Positions 21,201-35,700 of a DNA stretch of 64,000 nt are shown one piece after another; within the stretch, counting starts at the first letter, position 1, and each line of letters starts with the position of its first letter. A program made the translations under genes and the position numbers. The stretch lies in the NCBI GenBank assembly GCA_963555705.1, contig OY743183.1:30043932-30107931 (forward strand), given 5' to 3'. The notes below the pieces were generated by a model. That model did not search any database, had not been told where the DNA came from, and saw only the letters and a program-made list of their open reading frames with translations. This stretch comes from Ligustrum vulgare (Eukaryota > Streptophyta > Magnoliopsida > Lamiales > Oleaceae).

Positions 21201-24200
21201 CATTTTTGAAAAATTGATATGTTGTGGATATTGTTTGTTTTGAGTTGGTTGCAGTTATCTTTTGATTTCGCTCCCTTGGTTTCTTTACAACTTTTACTCG
21301 GAATTTCTCTCTTTCTCTTAAGAAGTTCCGGATTCTCTTCATATTTCTTCTTAGTAATATAAAAAGTTTCATTTGGACCTAAAGTAGGAATCTCCTTTCG
21401 AAAAAGCTAACTTTCATTTTTGAGCTCCTAACAATCTTTTTAGGGTTGGGTGAGTCACCAAGATTTTGAACAACAAAAAAGTCACAGCAGAGGATCCATG
21501 AGACTTTAAAACAGAGGATAAATTGGAATAAAACGTTTTTATTGGGCACATAAAATGGTTTTCCCTCGTTCGTAAAGTTTTTGAATCCTTGAAAAGAGAG
21601 ACTAGGTTAAATATTCTCTTCAATTCCAAAATATTCACACCAATTTTAAAACCATTTTTGAAAATTATTTTAACATGATTGAAGGAACCAAGAAATAATA
21701 AGATGTCTAAACAAGAAAACTTTAGAAAAAGCATCTTGGTAATCCAAGTAATTGAAACGAGGAGAGAAATATTCACCCTTTGAAAAGTTCTACTTTTTCT
21801 CGAGCTAAGGGTATTGTCCCCAGTCTGCAAACGACAACAAAAAGGCAAACTGACATTTTAGAAAAATCGATATGTTTAGGATATTGTTTATTTTGAGTAG
21901 TTTGCACTTATCTTATGATTTCACTCACTCCCTTGGTTTCTTTACTACTTTTTCTCGGAATTTCTCTCTATCTCTTAAGAAATTCCGGATTCTTGTCATA
22001 TTTCTTCTTAGTAATATAAAAAGTTTCATTTGGACCTAAAGTAGGAATCTCCTTTCGAAAAAGCTAACTTTCATTTTTGAGCTCCTAACAATCTTTTTAG
22101 GGTTGGGTGAGTCACCAGGATTTTGAACAACAGAAAAGTCACAGCAGAGGATCCATGAGACTTTAAAACAGAGGATAAATTGGAATAAAACGTTTTTATT
22201 GGGCACATAAAATGGTTTTCCCTCGTTCGTAAAGTTTTTGAATCCTTGAAAAGAGAGACTAGGTTAAATATTCTCTTCAATTCCAAAATATTCACACCAA
22301 TTTTGAAACCATTTTGGAAAACTATTTTTACATGATTGAAGGAACAGGATAAACCAGGAATGCAAAAGATGTCTATGGAAGAAAATATTAAACAAAGCAT
22401 ATTCGTAATCCAAGCATATGAAATTAGAAGAGAAATCACCGTTTGAAAGATTCATCATTTTCTCGAGCTAAGGGTATTGTCCCGAGTTTTCAAATGACAA
22501 CAAAAAGGAAAATTGACATTTTCGAAAAATCAATAATGTTTATTTTGAGTAGGTTGCAGTTATCTTTTGATTTCACTCCCTTGGTTTCTTTACTACTTTC
22601 ACTTGGAATTTCTATCTTTCTCTTAAGAAATGCCAAATTATCTCCATATTTCTACTCAGTAATATGAAAAGTTTCATTTGGACCTAAAATAGAAATCTCC
22701 TTTTGGAAAAAGCTAACTTTAATTTTTGAGCTCCTAACAATCTTTTTAGGATTGGGAGGGTCACCAAGATTTTGAACAACAAAAAAGTCACAGCAGATGA
22801 TCCATGAGACTTTAAAAAAGAGGATAAATTGGAATAAAACGTTTTCTTGGGCACATAAAATGGTTTTACCCTCGTACGTAAAGTTTTTGAATCCTTGAAG
22901 AGAGAGACTAGGTAAAATATTCTCTTCAATTCCAAAATATTCATACCAATTTTGAAACCATTTTGGAAAATTATTTTAACACGATTGAAGGAACGGGATA
23001 AACCAAGAAATAATAAGATGTCTAAAGAAGAAAACATTAAACAAAGCATCTTGGTAATCCAAGTAATTGAAATGCGAAGAGAAATCTTCCCCCTTTGAAA
23101 GGTTCAACTTTTTCTCGAGCTAAGGGTATTGTCCCCTGTCTTCAAATGACAACAAAAATGCAAAATGACATTTTTAAAAAATCGATATGTTGAGGATATT
23201 GTTTATTTTGAGTAAGTTGCAGTTATCTTTTGATTTCGCTCCCTTGGTTTCTCACTACTTTTACCCCGGAACTTCTCTCTTTCTCTTAAGAAATTCCGGA
23301 TTCTCTTCATATTTCTTCTTAGTAATATGAAATGTTTCATTTGGACCTAAAGTAGGAATCTCATCTCGAAAAAGCTAACTTTCATTTTTAAGGTCCTAAA
23401 AAATCTTTTTAGGATTGTGAGAGTCACGAGAATTTTGAACAACAAAAAAGTCACAGCAGAGGATCCATGAGACTTTAAAAAAGGGGATAAATTGGAATAA
23501 AACGTTTTCGTGGGCACATAAAATGGTTTTTCCCTCGTTCGTAAAGTTTTTGAATCCTTGAAAAGAGAGACAAGGTTAAATATTCTCTTCAATTCCAAAA
23601 TATTCACACCAATTTTAAAACCATTTTTGAAAATTATTTTAACATGATTGAAGGAACCAAGAAATAATAAGATGTCTAAAGAAGAAAACATTAGAAAAAG
23701 CATCTTGGTAATCCAAGTAATTGAAACGAGGAGAGAAATATTCACCCTTTGAAAAGTTCTACTTTTTCTCGAGCTAAGGGTATTGTCCCCAGTCTGCAAA
23801 TGACAACAAACAGGCAAACTGACATTTTTGCAAAATCGATATGTTTAGCATATTGTTTATTTTACGTAGTTTGCACTTATCTTATGATTTCACTCACTCC
23901 CTTGGTTTCTTTACTACTTTTTCTCGGAATTTCTCTCTATCTCTTAAGAAATTCCGGATTCTTGTCATATTTCTTCTTAGTAATATGAAAAGTTTCATTT
24001 GGACCTAAAGTAGGAATCTCCTTTAGAAAAACCTAACTTTCATTTTTGAGCTCCTAACAATCTTTTTTGGATTGGGAGAGTCACAAAGATTTTTAACAAC
24101 AAAAAAGTCACAGCAGATGATCCATGAGACTTTAAAAAAGAGGATAAATTGGAATAAAACGTTTTCTTGGGCACATAAAATGGTTTTACCCTCGTACGTA

Positions 24201-24898
24201 AAGTTTTTGAATCCTTGAAGAGAGAGACTAGGTAAAATATTCTCTTCAATTCCAAAATATTCATACCAATTTTGAAACCATTTTGGAAAATTATTTTAAC
24301 ACGATTGAAGGAACGGGATAAACCAAGAAATAATAAGATGTCTAAAGAAGAAAACATTAAACAAAGCATCTTGGTAATCCAAGTAATTGAAATGCGAAGA
24401 GAAATCTTCCCCCTTTGAAAGGTTCAACTTTTTCTCGAGCTAAGGGTATTGTCCCCTGTCTTCAAATGACACCAAAAATGCAAAATGACATTTTTAAAAA
24501 ATCGATATGTTGAGGATATTGTTTATTTTGAGTAGGTTGCAGTTATCTTTTGATTTCGCTTCCTTGGTTTCTCACTACTTTTACCCCGGAACTTCTCTCT
24601 TTCTCTTAAGAAATTCCGGATTCTCTTCATATTTCTTCTTAGTAATATGAAATGTTTCATTTGGACCTAAAGTAGGAATCTCATCTCGAAAAAGCTAACT
24701 TTCATTTTTAAGGTCCTAACAATCTTTTTAGGATTGTGAGTCACCAGGATTTTGAACAACAAAAAAGTCACAGCAGAGGATCCATGAGACTTTAAAAAAG
24801 AGGATAAATTGGAATAAAACGTTTTCTTGGGCACATAAAATGGTTTTTCCCTCGTTCGTAAACTTTTTGAATCCTTGAAAAGAGAGACAAGGTTAAAT
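18288..24898. repeat. Irregular mosaic sub-block of the satellite
   Basis: No stable higher-order period. It contains a C/D chimera (20780-21426), an E1 monomer (21427), a monomer with a D-type lead-in and a B body (24053), and a 21-bp deletion near 20460 in a B monomer that shortens it to 640 bp. Confidence 0.8.
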
Positions 24899-27800
24899 AT
24901 TCTCTTCAATTCCAAAATATTCACACCAATTTTAAAACCATTTTTGAAAATTATTTTAACATGATTGAAGGAACCAAGAAATAATAAGATGTCTAAAGAA
25001 GAAAACATTAGAAAAAGCATCTTGGTAATCCAAGTAATTGAAACGAGGAGAGAAATATTCACCCTTTGAAAAGTTCTACTTTTTCTCGAGCTAAGGGTAT
25101 TGTCCCCAGTCTGCAAATGACAACAAACAGGCAAACTGACATTTTTGCAAAATCGATATGTTTAGCATATTGTTTATTTTACGTAGTTTGCACTTATCTT
25201 ATGATTTCACTCACTCCCTTGGTTTCTTTACTACTTTTTCTCGGAATTTCTCTCTATCTCTTAAGAAATTCCGGATTCTTGTCATATTTCTTCTTAGTAA
25301 TATGAAAAGTTTCATTTGGACCTAAAGTAGGAATCTCCTTTAGAAAAACCTAACTTTCATTTTTGAGCTCCTAACAATCTTTTTAGGATTTGGAAAGTCA
25401 CCAGGATTTCGAACAACAAAAAAGTCATAGCAGCAGATCCATGAGACTTTAAAAAAGAGGATAAATTGGAATAAAACGTTTTCTTGGGCACATAAAATGG
25501 TTTTCCCTCGTTCGTAAAGTTTTTGAATCCTTGAAAAGAGAGACTAGGTTAAATATTCTCTTCAATTCCAAAATATTCACACCAATTTTGAAACCATTTC
25601 GGAAAATTATTTTTACATGATTGAAGGAACAGGATAAACCAAAAAATAATAAGATATCTAAAGAAGAAAACTAAAAACCATCTAGGTAATCCAAGTAATT
25701 GAAATGAGGAGAGAAATCTTCACCATTTGAAAGGTTCATCTTTTTCTCAAAGCTAAGTCCCCAGTCTTCAAATGACAACAAAAAGAAAAACTGACATTTT
25801 TGAAAAATTGATATGTTGTGGATATTGTTCTTTTTGAGTAGGTTGCAGTTATCTTTTGATTTCGCTCCCTTGGTTTCTTTACTACTTTTACTCGGAATTA
25901 CTCTCTTTCTCTTAAGAAGTTCCGGATTCTCTTCATATTTCTTCTTAGTAATATAAAAAGTTTCATTTGGACCTAAAGTAGGAATCTCCTTTCGAAAAAG
26001 CTAACTTTCATTTTTGAGCTCCTAACAATCTTTTTAGGATTGGGTGAGTCACCAGGATTTTGAACAACAAAAAAGTCACAGCAGAGGATCCATGAGACTT
26101 TAAAACAGAGGATAAATTGGAATAAAACGTTTTTATTGGGCACATAAAATGGTTTTCCCTCGTTCGTAAAGTTTTTGAATCCTTGAAAAGAGAGACTAGG
26201 TTAAATATTCTCTTCAATTCCAAAATATTCACACCAATTTTGAAACCATTTTGGAAAACTATTTTTACATGATTGAAGGAACAGGATAAACCAGGAATGC
26301 ATAAGATGTCTATGGAAGAAAATATTAAACAAAGCATATTCGTAATCCAAGCATATGAAATTAGAAGAGAAATCACCGTTTGAAAGATTCATCATTTTCT
26401 CGAGCTAAGGGTATTGTCCCGAGTTTTCAAATGACAGCAAAAAGGAAAATTGACATTTTTGAAAAATCAATAATGTTTATTTTGAGTAGGTTGCAGTTAT
26501 CTTTTGATTTCACTCCCTTGGTTTCTTTACAACTTTTACTCGGAATTTCTCTCTTTCTCTTAAGAAGTTCCGGATTCTCTTCATATTTCTTCTTAGTAAT
26601 ATAAAAAGTTTCATTTGGACCTAAAGTAGGAATCTCCTTTCGAAAAAGCTAACTTTCATTTTTGAGCTCCTAACAATCTTTTTAGGATTGGGTGAGTCAC
26701 CAGGATTTTGAACAACAAAAAAGTCACAGCAGAGGATCCATGAGACTTTAAAAAAGAGGATAAATTGGAATAAAACGTTTTCTTGGTCACATAAAATGGT
26801 TTTCCCTCGTTCGTAAAGTTTTTGAATCCTTGAAAAGATAGACTAGGTTAAATATTCTCTTCAATTCCAAAATATTCACACCAATTTTGAAACCATTTTG
26901 GAAAACTATTTTTACATGATTGAAGGAACAGGATAAACCAGGAATGCATAAGATGTCTATGGAAGAAAATATTAAACAAAGCATATTCGTAATCCAAGCA
27001 TATGAAATTAGAAGAGAAATCACCGTTTGAAAGATTCATCATTTTCTCGAGCTAAGGGTATTGTCCCGAGTTTTCAAATGACAGCAAAAAGGAAAATTGA
27101 AATTTTTGAAAAATCAATAATGTTTATTTTGAGTAGGTTGCAGTTATCTTTTGATTTCACTCCCTTGGTTTCTTTACTACTTTCACTTGGAATTTCTATC
27201 TTTCTCTTAAGAAATGCCAAATTATCTCCATATTTCTACTCAGTAATATGAAAAGTTTCATTTGGACCTAAAATAGAAATCTCCTTTTGGAAAAAGCTAA
27301 TTTTAATTTTTGAGCTCCTAACAATCTTCTTAGGATTGGGAGAGTCACAAAGATTTTGAACAACAAAAAAGTCACAGCAGATGATCCATGAGACTTTAAA
27401 AAAGAGGATAAATTGGAATAAAACGTTTTCTTGGGCACATAAAATGGTTTTTCCCTCGTACGTAAAGTTTTTGAATCCTTGAAGAGAGAGACTAGGTAAA
27501 ATATTCTCTTCAATTCCAAAATATTCATACCAATTTTGAAACCATTTTGGAAAATTATTTTAACATGATTGAAGGAACAGGATAAACCAAGAAATAATAA
27601 GATGTCTAAAGAAGAAAACATTAAACAAAGAATCTTGGTAATCCAAGTAATTGAAATGCGAAGAGAAATCTTCCCCGTTTGAAAGGTTCAACTTTTTCTC
27701 GAGCTAAGGGTATTGTCCCCTGTCTTCAAATGACAACAAAAATGCAAAATGACATTTTTAAAAAATCGATATGGTGAGGATATTGTTTATTTTGAGTAGG

Positions 27801-30800
27801 TTGCAGTTATCTTTTGATTTCGCTCCCTTGGTTTCTCACTACTTTTACCCCGGAACTTCTCTCTTTCTCTTAAGAAATTCCGGATTCTCTTCATATTTCT
27901 TCTTAGTAATATGAAATGTTTCATTTGGACCTAAAGTAGGAATCTCATCTCGAAAAAGCTAACTTTCATTTTTAAGGTCCTAACAATCTTTTTAGGATTG
28001 TGAGAGTCACCAGGATTTTGAACAACAAAAAAGTCACAGCAGAGGATCCATGAGACTTTAAAAAAGAGGATAAATTGGAATAAAACGTTTTCGTGGGCAC
28101 ATAAAATGGTTTTTCCCTCGTTCGTAAAGTTTTTGAATCCTTGAAAAGAGAGACAAGGTTAAATATTCTCTTCAATTCCAAAATATTCACACCAATTTTA
28201 AAACCATTTTTGAAAATTATTTTAACATGATTGAAGGAACCAAGAAATAATAAGATGTCTAAAGAAGAAAACATCAGAAAAAGCATCTTGGTAATCCAAG
28301 TAATTGAAACGAGGAGAGAAATATTCACCCTTTGAAAAGTTCTACTTTTTCTCGAGCTAAGGGTATTGTCCCCAGTCTGCAAATGACAACAAACAGGCAA
28401 ACTGACATTTTTGCAAAATCGATATGTTTAGCATATTGTTTATTTTACGTAGTTTGCACTTATCTTATGATTTCACTCACTCCCTTGGTTTCTTTACTAC
28501 TTTTTCTCGGAATTTCTCTCTATCTCTTAAGAAATTCCGGATTCTTGTCATATTTCTTCTTAGTAATATGAAAAGTTTCATTTGGACCTAAAGTAGGAAT
28601 CTCCTTTAGAAAAACCTAACTTTCATTTTTGAGCTCCTAACAATCTTTTTAGGATTGGGAGAGTCACAAAGATTTTGAACAACAAAAAAGTCACAGCAGA
28701 TGATCCATGAGACTTTAAAAAAGAGGATAAATTGGAATAAAACGTTTTCTTGGGCACATAAAATGGTTTTTCCCTCGTACGTAAAGTTTTTGAATCATTG
28801 AAGAGAGAGACTAGGTAAAATATTCTCTTCAATTCCAAAATATTCATACCAATTTTGAAACCATTTTGGAAAATTATTTAAACATGATTGAAGGAACGGG
28901 ATAAACCAAGAAATAATAAGATGTCTGAAGAAGAAAACATTAAACAAAGCATCTTGGTAATCCAAGTAATTGAAATGCGAAGAGAAATCTTCCCCCTTTG
29001 AAAGGTTCAACTTTTTCTCGAGCTAAGGGTATTGTCCCCTGTCTTCAAATGACAACAAAAATGCAAAATGACATTTTTAAAAAATCGATATGTTGAGGAT
29101 ATTGTTTATTTTGAGTAGGTTGCAGTTATCTTTTGATTTCGCTCCCTTGGTTTCTCACTACTTTTACCCCGGAACTTCTCTCTTTCTCTTAAGAAATTCC
29201 GGATTCTCTTCATATTTCTTCTTAGTAATATGAAATGTTTCATTTGGACCTAAAGTAGGAATCTCATCTCGAAAAAGCTAACTTTCATTTTTAAGGTCCT
29301 AACAATCTTTTTAGGATTGTGAGAGTCACCAGGATTTTGAACAACAAAAAAGTCACAGCAGAGGATCCATGAGACTTTAAAAAAGAGGATAAATTGGAAT
29401 AAAACGTTTTCTTGGGCACATAAAATGGTTTTTCCCTCGTTCGTAAAGTTTTTGAATCCTTGAAAAGAGAGACAAGGTTAAATATTCTCTTCAATTCCAA
29501 AATATTCACACCAATTTTAAAACCATTTTTGAAAATTATTTTAACATGATTGAAGGAAACAAGAAATAATAAGATGTCTAAAGAAGAAAACATAAGAAAA
29601 AGCATCTTGGTAATCCAAGTAATTGAAACGAGGAGAGAAATATTCACCCTTTGAAAAGTTCTACTTTTTCTCGAGCTAAGGGTATTGTCCCCAGTCTGCA
29701 AATGACAACAAACAGGCAAACTGACATTTTTGCAAAATCGATATGTTTAGCATATTGTTTATTTTACGTAGTTTGCACTTATCTTATGATTTCACTCACT
29801 CCCTTGGTTTCTTTACTACTTTTTCTCGGAATTTCTCTCTATCTCTTAAGAAATTCCGGATTCTTGTCATATTTCTTCTTAGTAATATGAAAAGTTTCAT
29901 TTGGACCTAAAGTAGGAATCTCCTTTAGAAAAACCTAACTTTCATTTTTGAGCTCCTAACAATCTTTTTAGGATTTGGAAAGTCACCAGGATTTCGAACA
30001 ACAAAAAAGTCATAGCAGCAGATCCATGAGACTTTAAAAAAGAGGATGAATTGGAATAAAACGTTTTCTTGGGCACATAAAATGGTTTTCCCTCGTTCGT
30101 AAAGTTTTTGAATCCTTGAAAAGAGAGACTAGGTTAAATATTCTCTTCAATTCCAAAATATTCACACCAATTTTGAAACCATTTCGGAAAATTATTTTTA
30201 CATGATTGAAGGAACAGGATAAACCAAAAAATAATAAGATATCTAAAGAAGAAAACTAAAAACCATCTAGGTAATCCAAGTAATTGAAATGAGGAGAGAA
30301 ATCTTCACCATTTGAAAGGTTCATCTTTTTCTCAAAGCTAAGTCCCCAGTCTTCAAATGACAACAAAAAGAAAAACTGACATTTTTGAAAAATTGATATG
30401 TTGTGGATATTGTTCTTTTTGAGTAGGTTGCAGTTATCTTTTGATTTCGCTCCCTTGGTTTCTTTACTACTTTTACTCGGAATTTCTCTCTTTCTCTTAA
30501 GAAGTTCCGGATTCTCTTCATATTTCTTCTTAGTAATATAAAAAGTTTCATTTGGACCTAAAGTAGGAATCTCCTTTCGAAAAAGCTAACTTTCATTTTT
30601 GAGCTCCTAACAATCTTTTTAGGATTGGGTGAGTCACCAGGATTTTGAACAACAAAAAAGTCACAGCAGAGGATCCATGAGACTTTAAAAAAGAGGATAA
30701 ATTGGAATAAAACGTTTTCTTGGGCACATAAAATGGTTTTCCCTCGTTCGTAACGTTTTTGAATCCTTGAAAAGATAGACTAGGTTAAATATTCTCTTCA

Positions 30801-32748
30801 ATTCCAAAATATTCACACCAATTTTGAAACCATTTTGGAAAACTATTTTTACATGATTGAAGGAACAGGATAAACCAGGAATGCATAAGATGTCTATGGG
30901 AGAAAATATTAAACAAAGCATATTCGTAATCCAAGCATATGAAATTAGAAGAGAAATCACCGTTTGAAAGATTCATCATTTTCTCGAGCTAAGGGTATTG
31001 TCCCGAGTTTTCAAATGACAGCAAAAAGGAAAATTGACATTTTTGAAAAATCAATAATGTTTATTTTGAGTAGGTTGCAGTTATCTTTTGATTTCCCTCC
31101 TTTGGTTTCTTTACTACTTTCACTTGGAATTTCTATCTTTCTCTTAAGAAATGCCAAATTATCTCCATATTTCTACTCAGTAATATGAAAAGTTTCATTT
31201 GGACCTAAAGTAGGAATCTCCTTTCGAAAAAGCTAACTTTCATTTTTGAGCTCCTAACAATCTTTTTAGGATTGGGTGAGTCACCAGGATTTTGAACAAC
31301 AAAAAAGTCACAGCAGAGGATCCATGAGACTTTAAAAAAGAGGATAAATTGGAATAAAACGTTTTCTTGGGCACATAAAATGGTTTTTCCCTCGTTCGTA
31401 AACTTTTTGAATCCTTGAAAAGAGAGACAAGGTTAAATATTCTCTTCAATTCCAAAATATTCACACCAATTTTAAAACCATTTTTGAAAATTATTTTAAC
31501 ATGATTGAAGAAACCAAGAAATAATAAGATGTCTAAAGAAGAAAACATTAGAAAAAGCATCTTGGTAATCCAAGTAATTGAAACGAGGAGAGAAATATTC
31601 ACCCTTTGAAAAGTTCTACTTTTTCTCGAGCTAAGGGTATTGTCTCCAGTCTGCAAATGACAACAAAAAGGCAAACTGACATTTTTGAAAAATCGATATG
31701 TTTAGGATATTGTTTATTTTGAGTAGTTTGCACTTATCTTTTGATTTCACGCACTCCCTTGGTTTCTTTACTACTTTTTCTCGGAATTTCTCTCTATCTC
31801 TAAAGAAATTCCGGATTCGTGTCATATTTCTTCTTAGTAATATGAAAAGTTTCATTTGGACCTAAAGTAGGAATCTCCTTTAGAAAAACCCAACTTTCAT
31901 TTTTGAGCTCCTAACAATCTTTTTAGGATTTGGAAAGTCACCAGGATTTCGAACAACAAAAAAGTCATAGCAGCAGATCCATGAGACTTTAAAAATGAGG
32001 ATACACGGGAATAAAACGTTTTCTTGGGCACATAAAATGGTCTTTCCCTCGTTCGTAAAGTTTTTGAATCCTTGAAGAGAGAGACTAGGTAAAATATTCT
32101 CTTCAATTCCAAAATATTCACACCAATTTTGAAACAATTTCGGAAAATTATTTTTACATGATTGAAGGAACAGGATGAACCAAGAAATAATAAGATATCT
32201 AAAGAAGAAAACTAAAAGGCATCTAGGTAATCCAAGTAATTGAAATGAGGAGAGAAAACTTCACCCTTTGAAAGGTTCATCTTTTTCTCAAAGCTAAGTC
32301 CCCAGTCTTCAAATGACAACAAAAAGAAAAACTGACATTTTTGAAAAATTGATATGTTGTGGATATTGTTTGTTTTGAGTAGGTTGCAGTTATCTTTTGA
32401 TTTCGCTCCCTTGGTTTCTTTACAACTTTTACTCGGAATTTCTCTCTTTCTCTTAAGAAGTTCCGGATTCTCTTCATATTTCTTCTTAGTAATATAAAAA
32501 GTTTCATTTGGACCTAAAGTAGGAATCTCCTTTCGAAAAAGCTAACTTTCATTTTTGAGCTCCTAACAATCTTTTTAGGATTGGGTGAGTCACCAGGATT
32601 TTGAACAACAAAAAAGTCACAGCAGAGGATCCATGAGACTTTAAAAAAGAGGATAAATTGGAGTAAAACGTTTTCTTGGGCACATAAAATGGTTTTTCCC
32701 TTCGTTCGTAATGTTTTTGAATCCTTTAAAAGAGAGACAAGGTTAAAC
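24899..32748. repeat. 7.85-kb 12-monomer block, copy 1
   Basis: Aligns base for base with 32749-40597 at a shift of 7850/7849 bp. By eye about a dozen scattered differences were found, plus a small cluster at about 26105-26190. The left limit lies just after 24898 (T against C at 32748). Confidence 0.9.
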
Positions 32749-35700
32749 ATTCTCTTCAATTCCAAAATATTCACACCAATTTTAAAACCATTTTTGAAAA
32801 TTATTTTAACATGATTGAAGGAACCAAGAAATAATAAGATGTCTAAAGAAGAAAACATTAGAAAAAGCATCTTGGTAATCCAAGTAATTGAAACGAGGAG
32901 AGAAATATTCACCCTTTGAAAAGTTCTACTTTTTCTCGAGCTAAGGGTATTGTCCCCAGTCTGCAAATGACAACAAACAGGCAAACTGACATTTTTGCAA
33001 AATCGATATGTTTAGCATATTGTTTATTTTACGTAGTTTGCACTTATCTTATGATTTCACTCACTCCCTTGGTTTCTTTACTACTTTTTCTCGGAATTTC
33101 TCTCTATCTCTTAAGAAATTCCGGATTCTTGTCATATTTCTTCTTAGTAATATGAAAAGTTTCATTTGGACCTAAAGTAGGAATCTCCTTTAGAAAAACC
33201 TAACTTTCATTTTTGAGCTCCTAACAATCTTTTTAGGATTTGGAAAGTCACCAGGATTTCGAACAACAAAAAAGTCATAGCAGCAGATCCATGAGACTTT
33301 AAAAAAGAGGATAAATTGGAATAAAACGTTTTCTTGGGCACATAAAATGGTTTTCCCTCGTTCGTAAAGTTTTTGAATCCTTGAAAAGAGAGACTAGGTT
33401 AAATATTCTCTTCAATTCCAAAATATTCACACCAATTTTGAAACCATTTCGGAAAATTATTTTTACATGATTGAAGGAACAGGATAAACCAAAAAATAAT
33501 AAGATATCTAAAGAAGAAAACTAAAAACCATCTAGGTAATCCAAGTAATTGAAATGAGGAGAGAAATCTTCACCATTTGAAAGGTTCATCTTTTTCTCAA
33601 AGCTAAGTCCCCAGTCTTCAAATGACAACAAAAAGAAAAACTGACATTTTTGAAAAATTGATATGTTGTGGATATTGTTCTTTTTGAGTAGGTTGCAGTT
33701 ATCTTTTGATTTCGCTCCCTTGGTTTCTTTACTACTTTTACTCGGAATTACTCTCTTTCTCTTAAGAAGTTCCGGATTCTCTTCATATTTCTTCTTAGTA
33801 ATATAAAAAGTTTCATTTGGACCTAAAGTAGGAATCTCCTTTCGAAAAAGCTAACTTTCATTTTTGAGCTCCTAACAATCTTTTTAGGATTGGGTGAGTC
33901 ACCAGGATTTTGAACAACAAAAAAGTCACAGCAGAGGATCCATGAGACTTTAAAAAAGAGGATAAATTGGAATAAAACGTTTTCTTGGGCACATAAAATG
34001 GTTTTCCCTCGTTCGTAAAGTTTTTGAATCCTTGAAAAGATAGACTAGGTTAAATATTCTCTTCAATTCCAAAATATTCACACCAATTTTGAAACCATTT
34101 TGGAAAACTATTTTTACATGATTGAAGGAACAGGATAAACCAGGAATGCATAAGATGTCTATGGAAGAAAATATTAAACAAAGCATATTCGTAATCCAAG
34201 CATATGAAATTAGAAGAGAAATCACCGTTTGAAAGATTCATCATTTTCTCGAGCTAAGGGTATTGTCCCGAGTTTTCAAATGACAGCAAAAAGGAAAATT
34301 GACATTTTTGAAAAATCAATAATGTTTATTTTGAGTAGGTTGCAGTTATCTTTTGATTTCACTCCCTTGGTTTCTTTACAACTTTTACTCGGAATTTCTC
34401 TCTTTCTCTTAAGAAGTTCCGGATTCTCTTCATATTTCTTCTTAGTAATATAAAAAGTTTCATTTGGACCTAAAGTAGGAATCTCCTTTCGAAAAAGCTA
34501 ACTTTCATTTTTGAGCTCCTAACAATCTTTTTAGGATTGGGTGAGTCACCAGGATTTTGAACAACAAAAAAGTCACAGCAGAGGATCCATGAGACTTTAA
34601 AAAAGAGGATAAATTGGAATAAAACGTTTTCTTGGTCACATAAAATGGTTTTCCCTCGTTCGTAAAGTTTTTGAATCCTTGAAAAGATAGACTAGGTTAA
34701 ATATTCTCTTCAATTCCAAAATATTCACACCAATTTTGAAACCATTTTGGAAAACTATTTTTACATGATTGAAGGAACAGGATAAACCAGGAATGCATAA
34801 GATGTCTATGGAAGAAAATATTAAACAAAGCATATTCGTAATCCAAGCATATGAAATTAGAAGAGAAATCACCGTTTGAAAGATTCATCATTTTCTCGAG
34901 CTAAGGGTATTGTCCCGAGTTTTCAAATGACAGCAAAAAGGAAAATTGAAATTTTTGAAAAATCAATAATGTTTATTTTGAGTAGGTTGCAGTTATCTTT
35001 TGATTTCACTCCCTTGGTTTCTTTACTACTTTCACTTGGAATTTCTATCTTTCTCTTAAGAAATGCCAAATTATCTCCATATTTCTACTCAGTAATATGA
35101 AAAGTTTCATTTGGACCTAAAATAGAAATCTCCTTTTGGAAAAAGCTAATTTTAATTTTTGAGCTCCTAACAATCTTCTTAGGATTGGGAGAGTCACAAA
35201 GATTTTGAACAACAAAAAAGTCACAGCAGATGATCCATGAGACTTTAAAAAAGAGGATAAATTGGAATAAAACGTTTTCTTGGGCACATAAAATGGTTTT
35301 TCCCTCGTACGTAAAGTTTTTGAATCCTTGAAGAGAGAGACTAGGTAAAATATTCTCTTCAATTCCAAAATATTCATACCAATTTTGAAACCATTTTGGA
35401 AAATTATTTTAACATGATTGAAGGAACAGGATAAACCAAGAAATAATAAGATGTCTAAAGAAGAAAACATTAAACAAAGAATCTTGGTAATCCAAGTAAT
35501 TGAAATGCGAAGAGAAATCTTCCCCGTTTGAAAGGTTCAACTTTTTCTCGAGCTAAGGGTATTGTCCCCTGTCTTCAAATGACAACAAAAATGCAAAATG
35601 ACATTTTTAAAAAATCGATATGGTGAGGATATTGTTTATTTTGAGTAGGTTGCAGTTATCTTTTGATTTCGCTCCCTTGGTTTCTCACTACTTTTACCCC

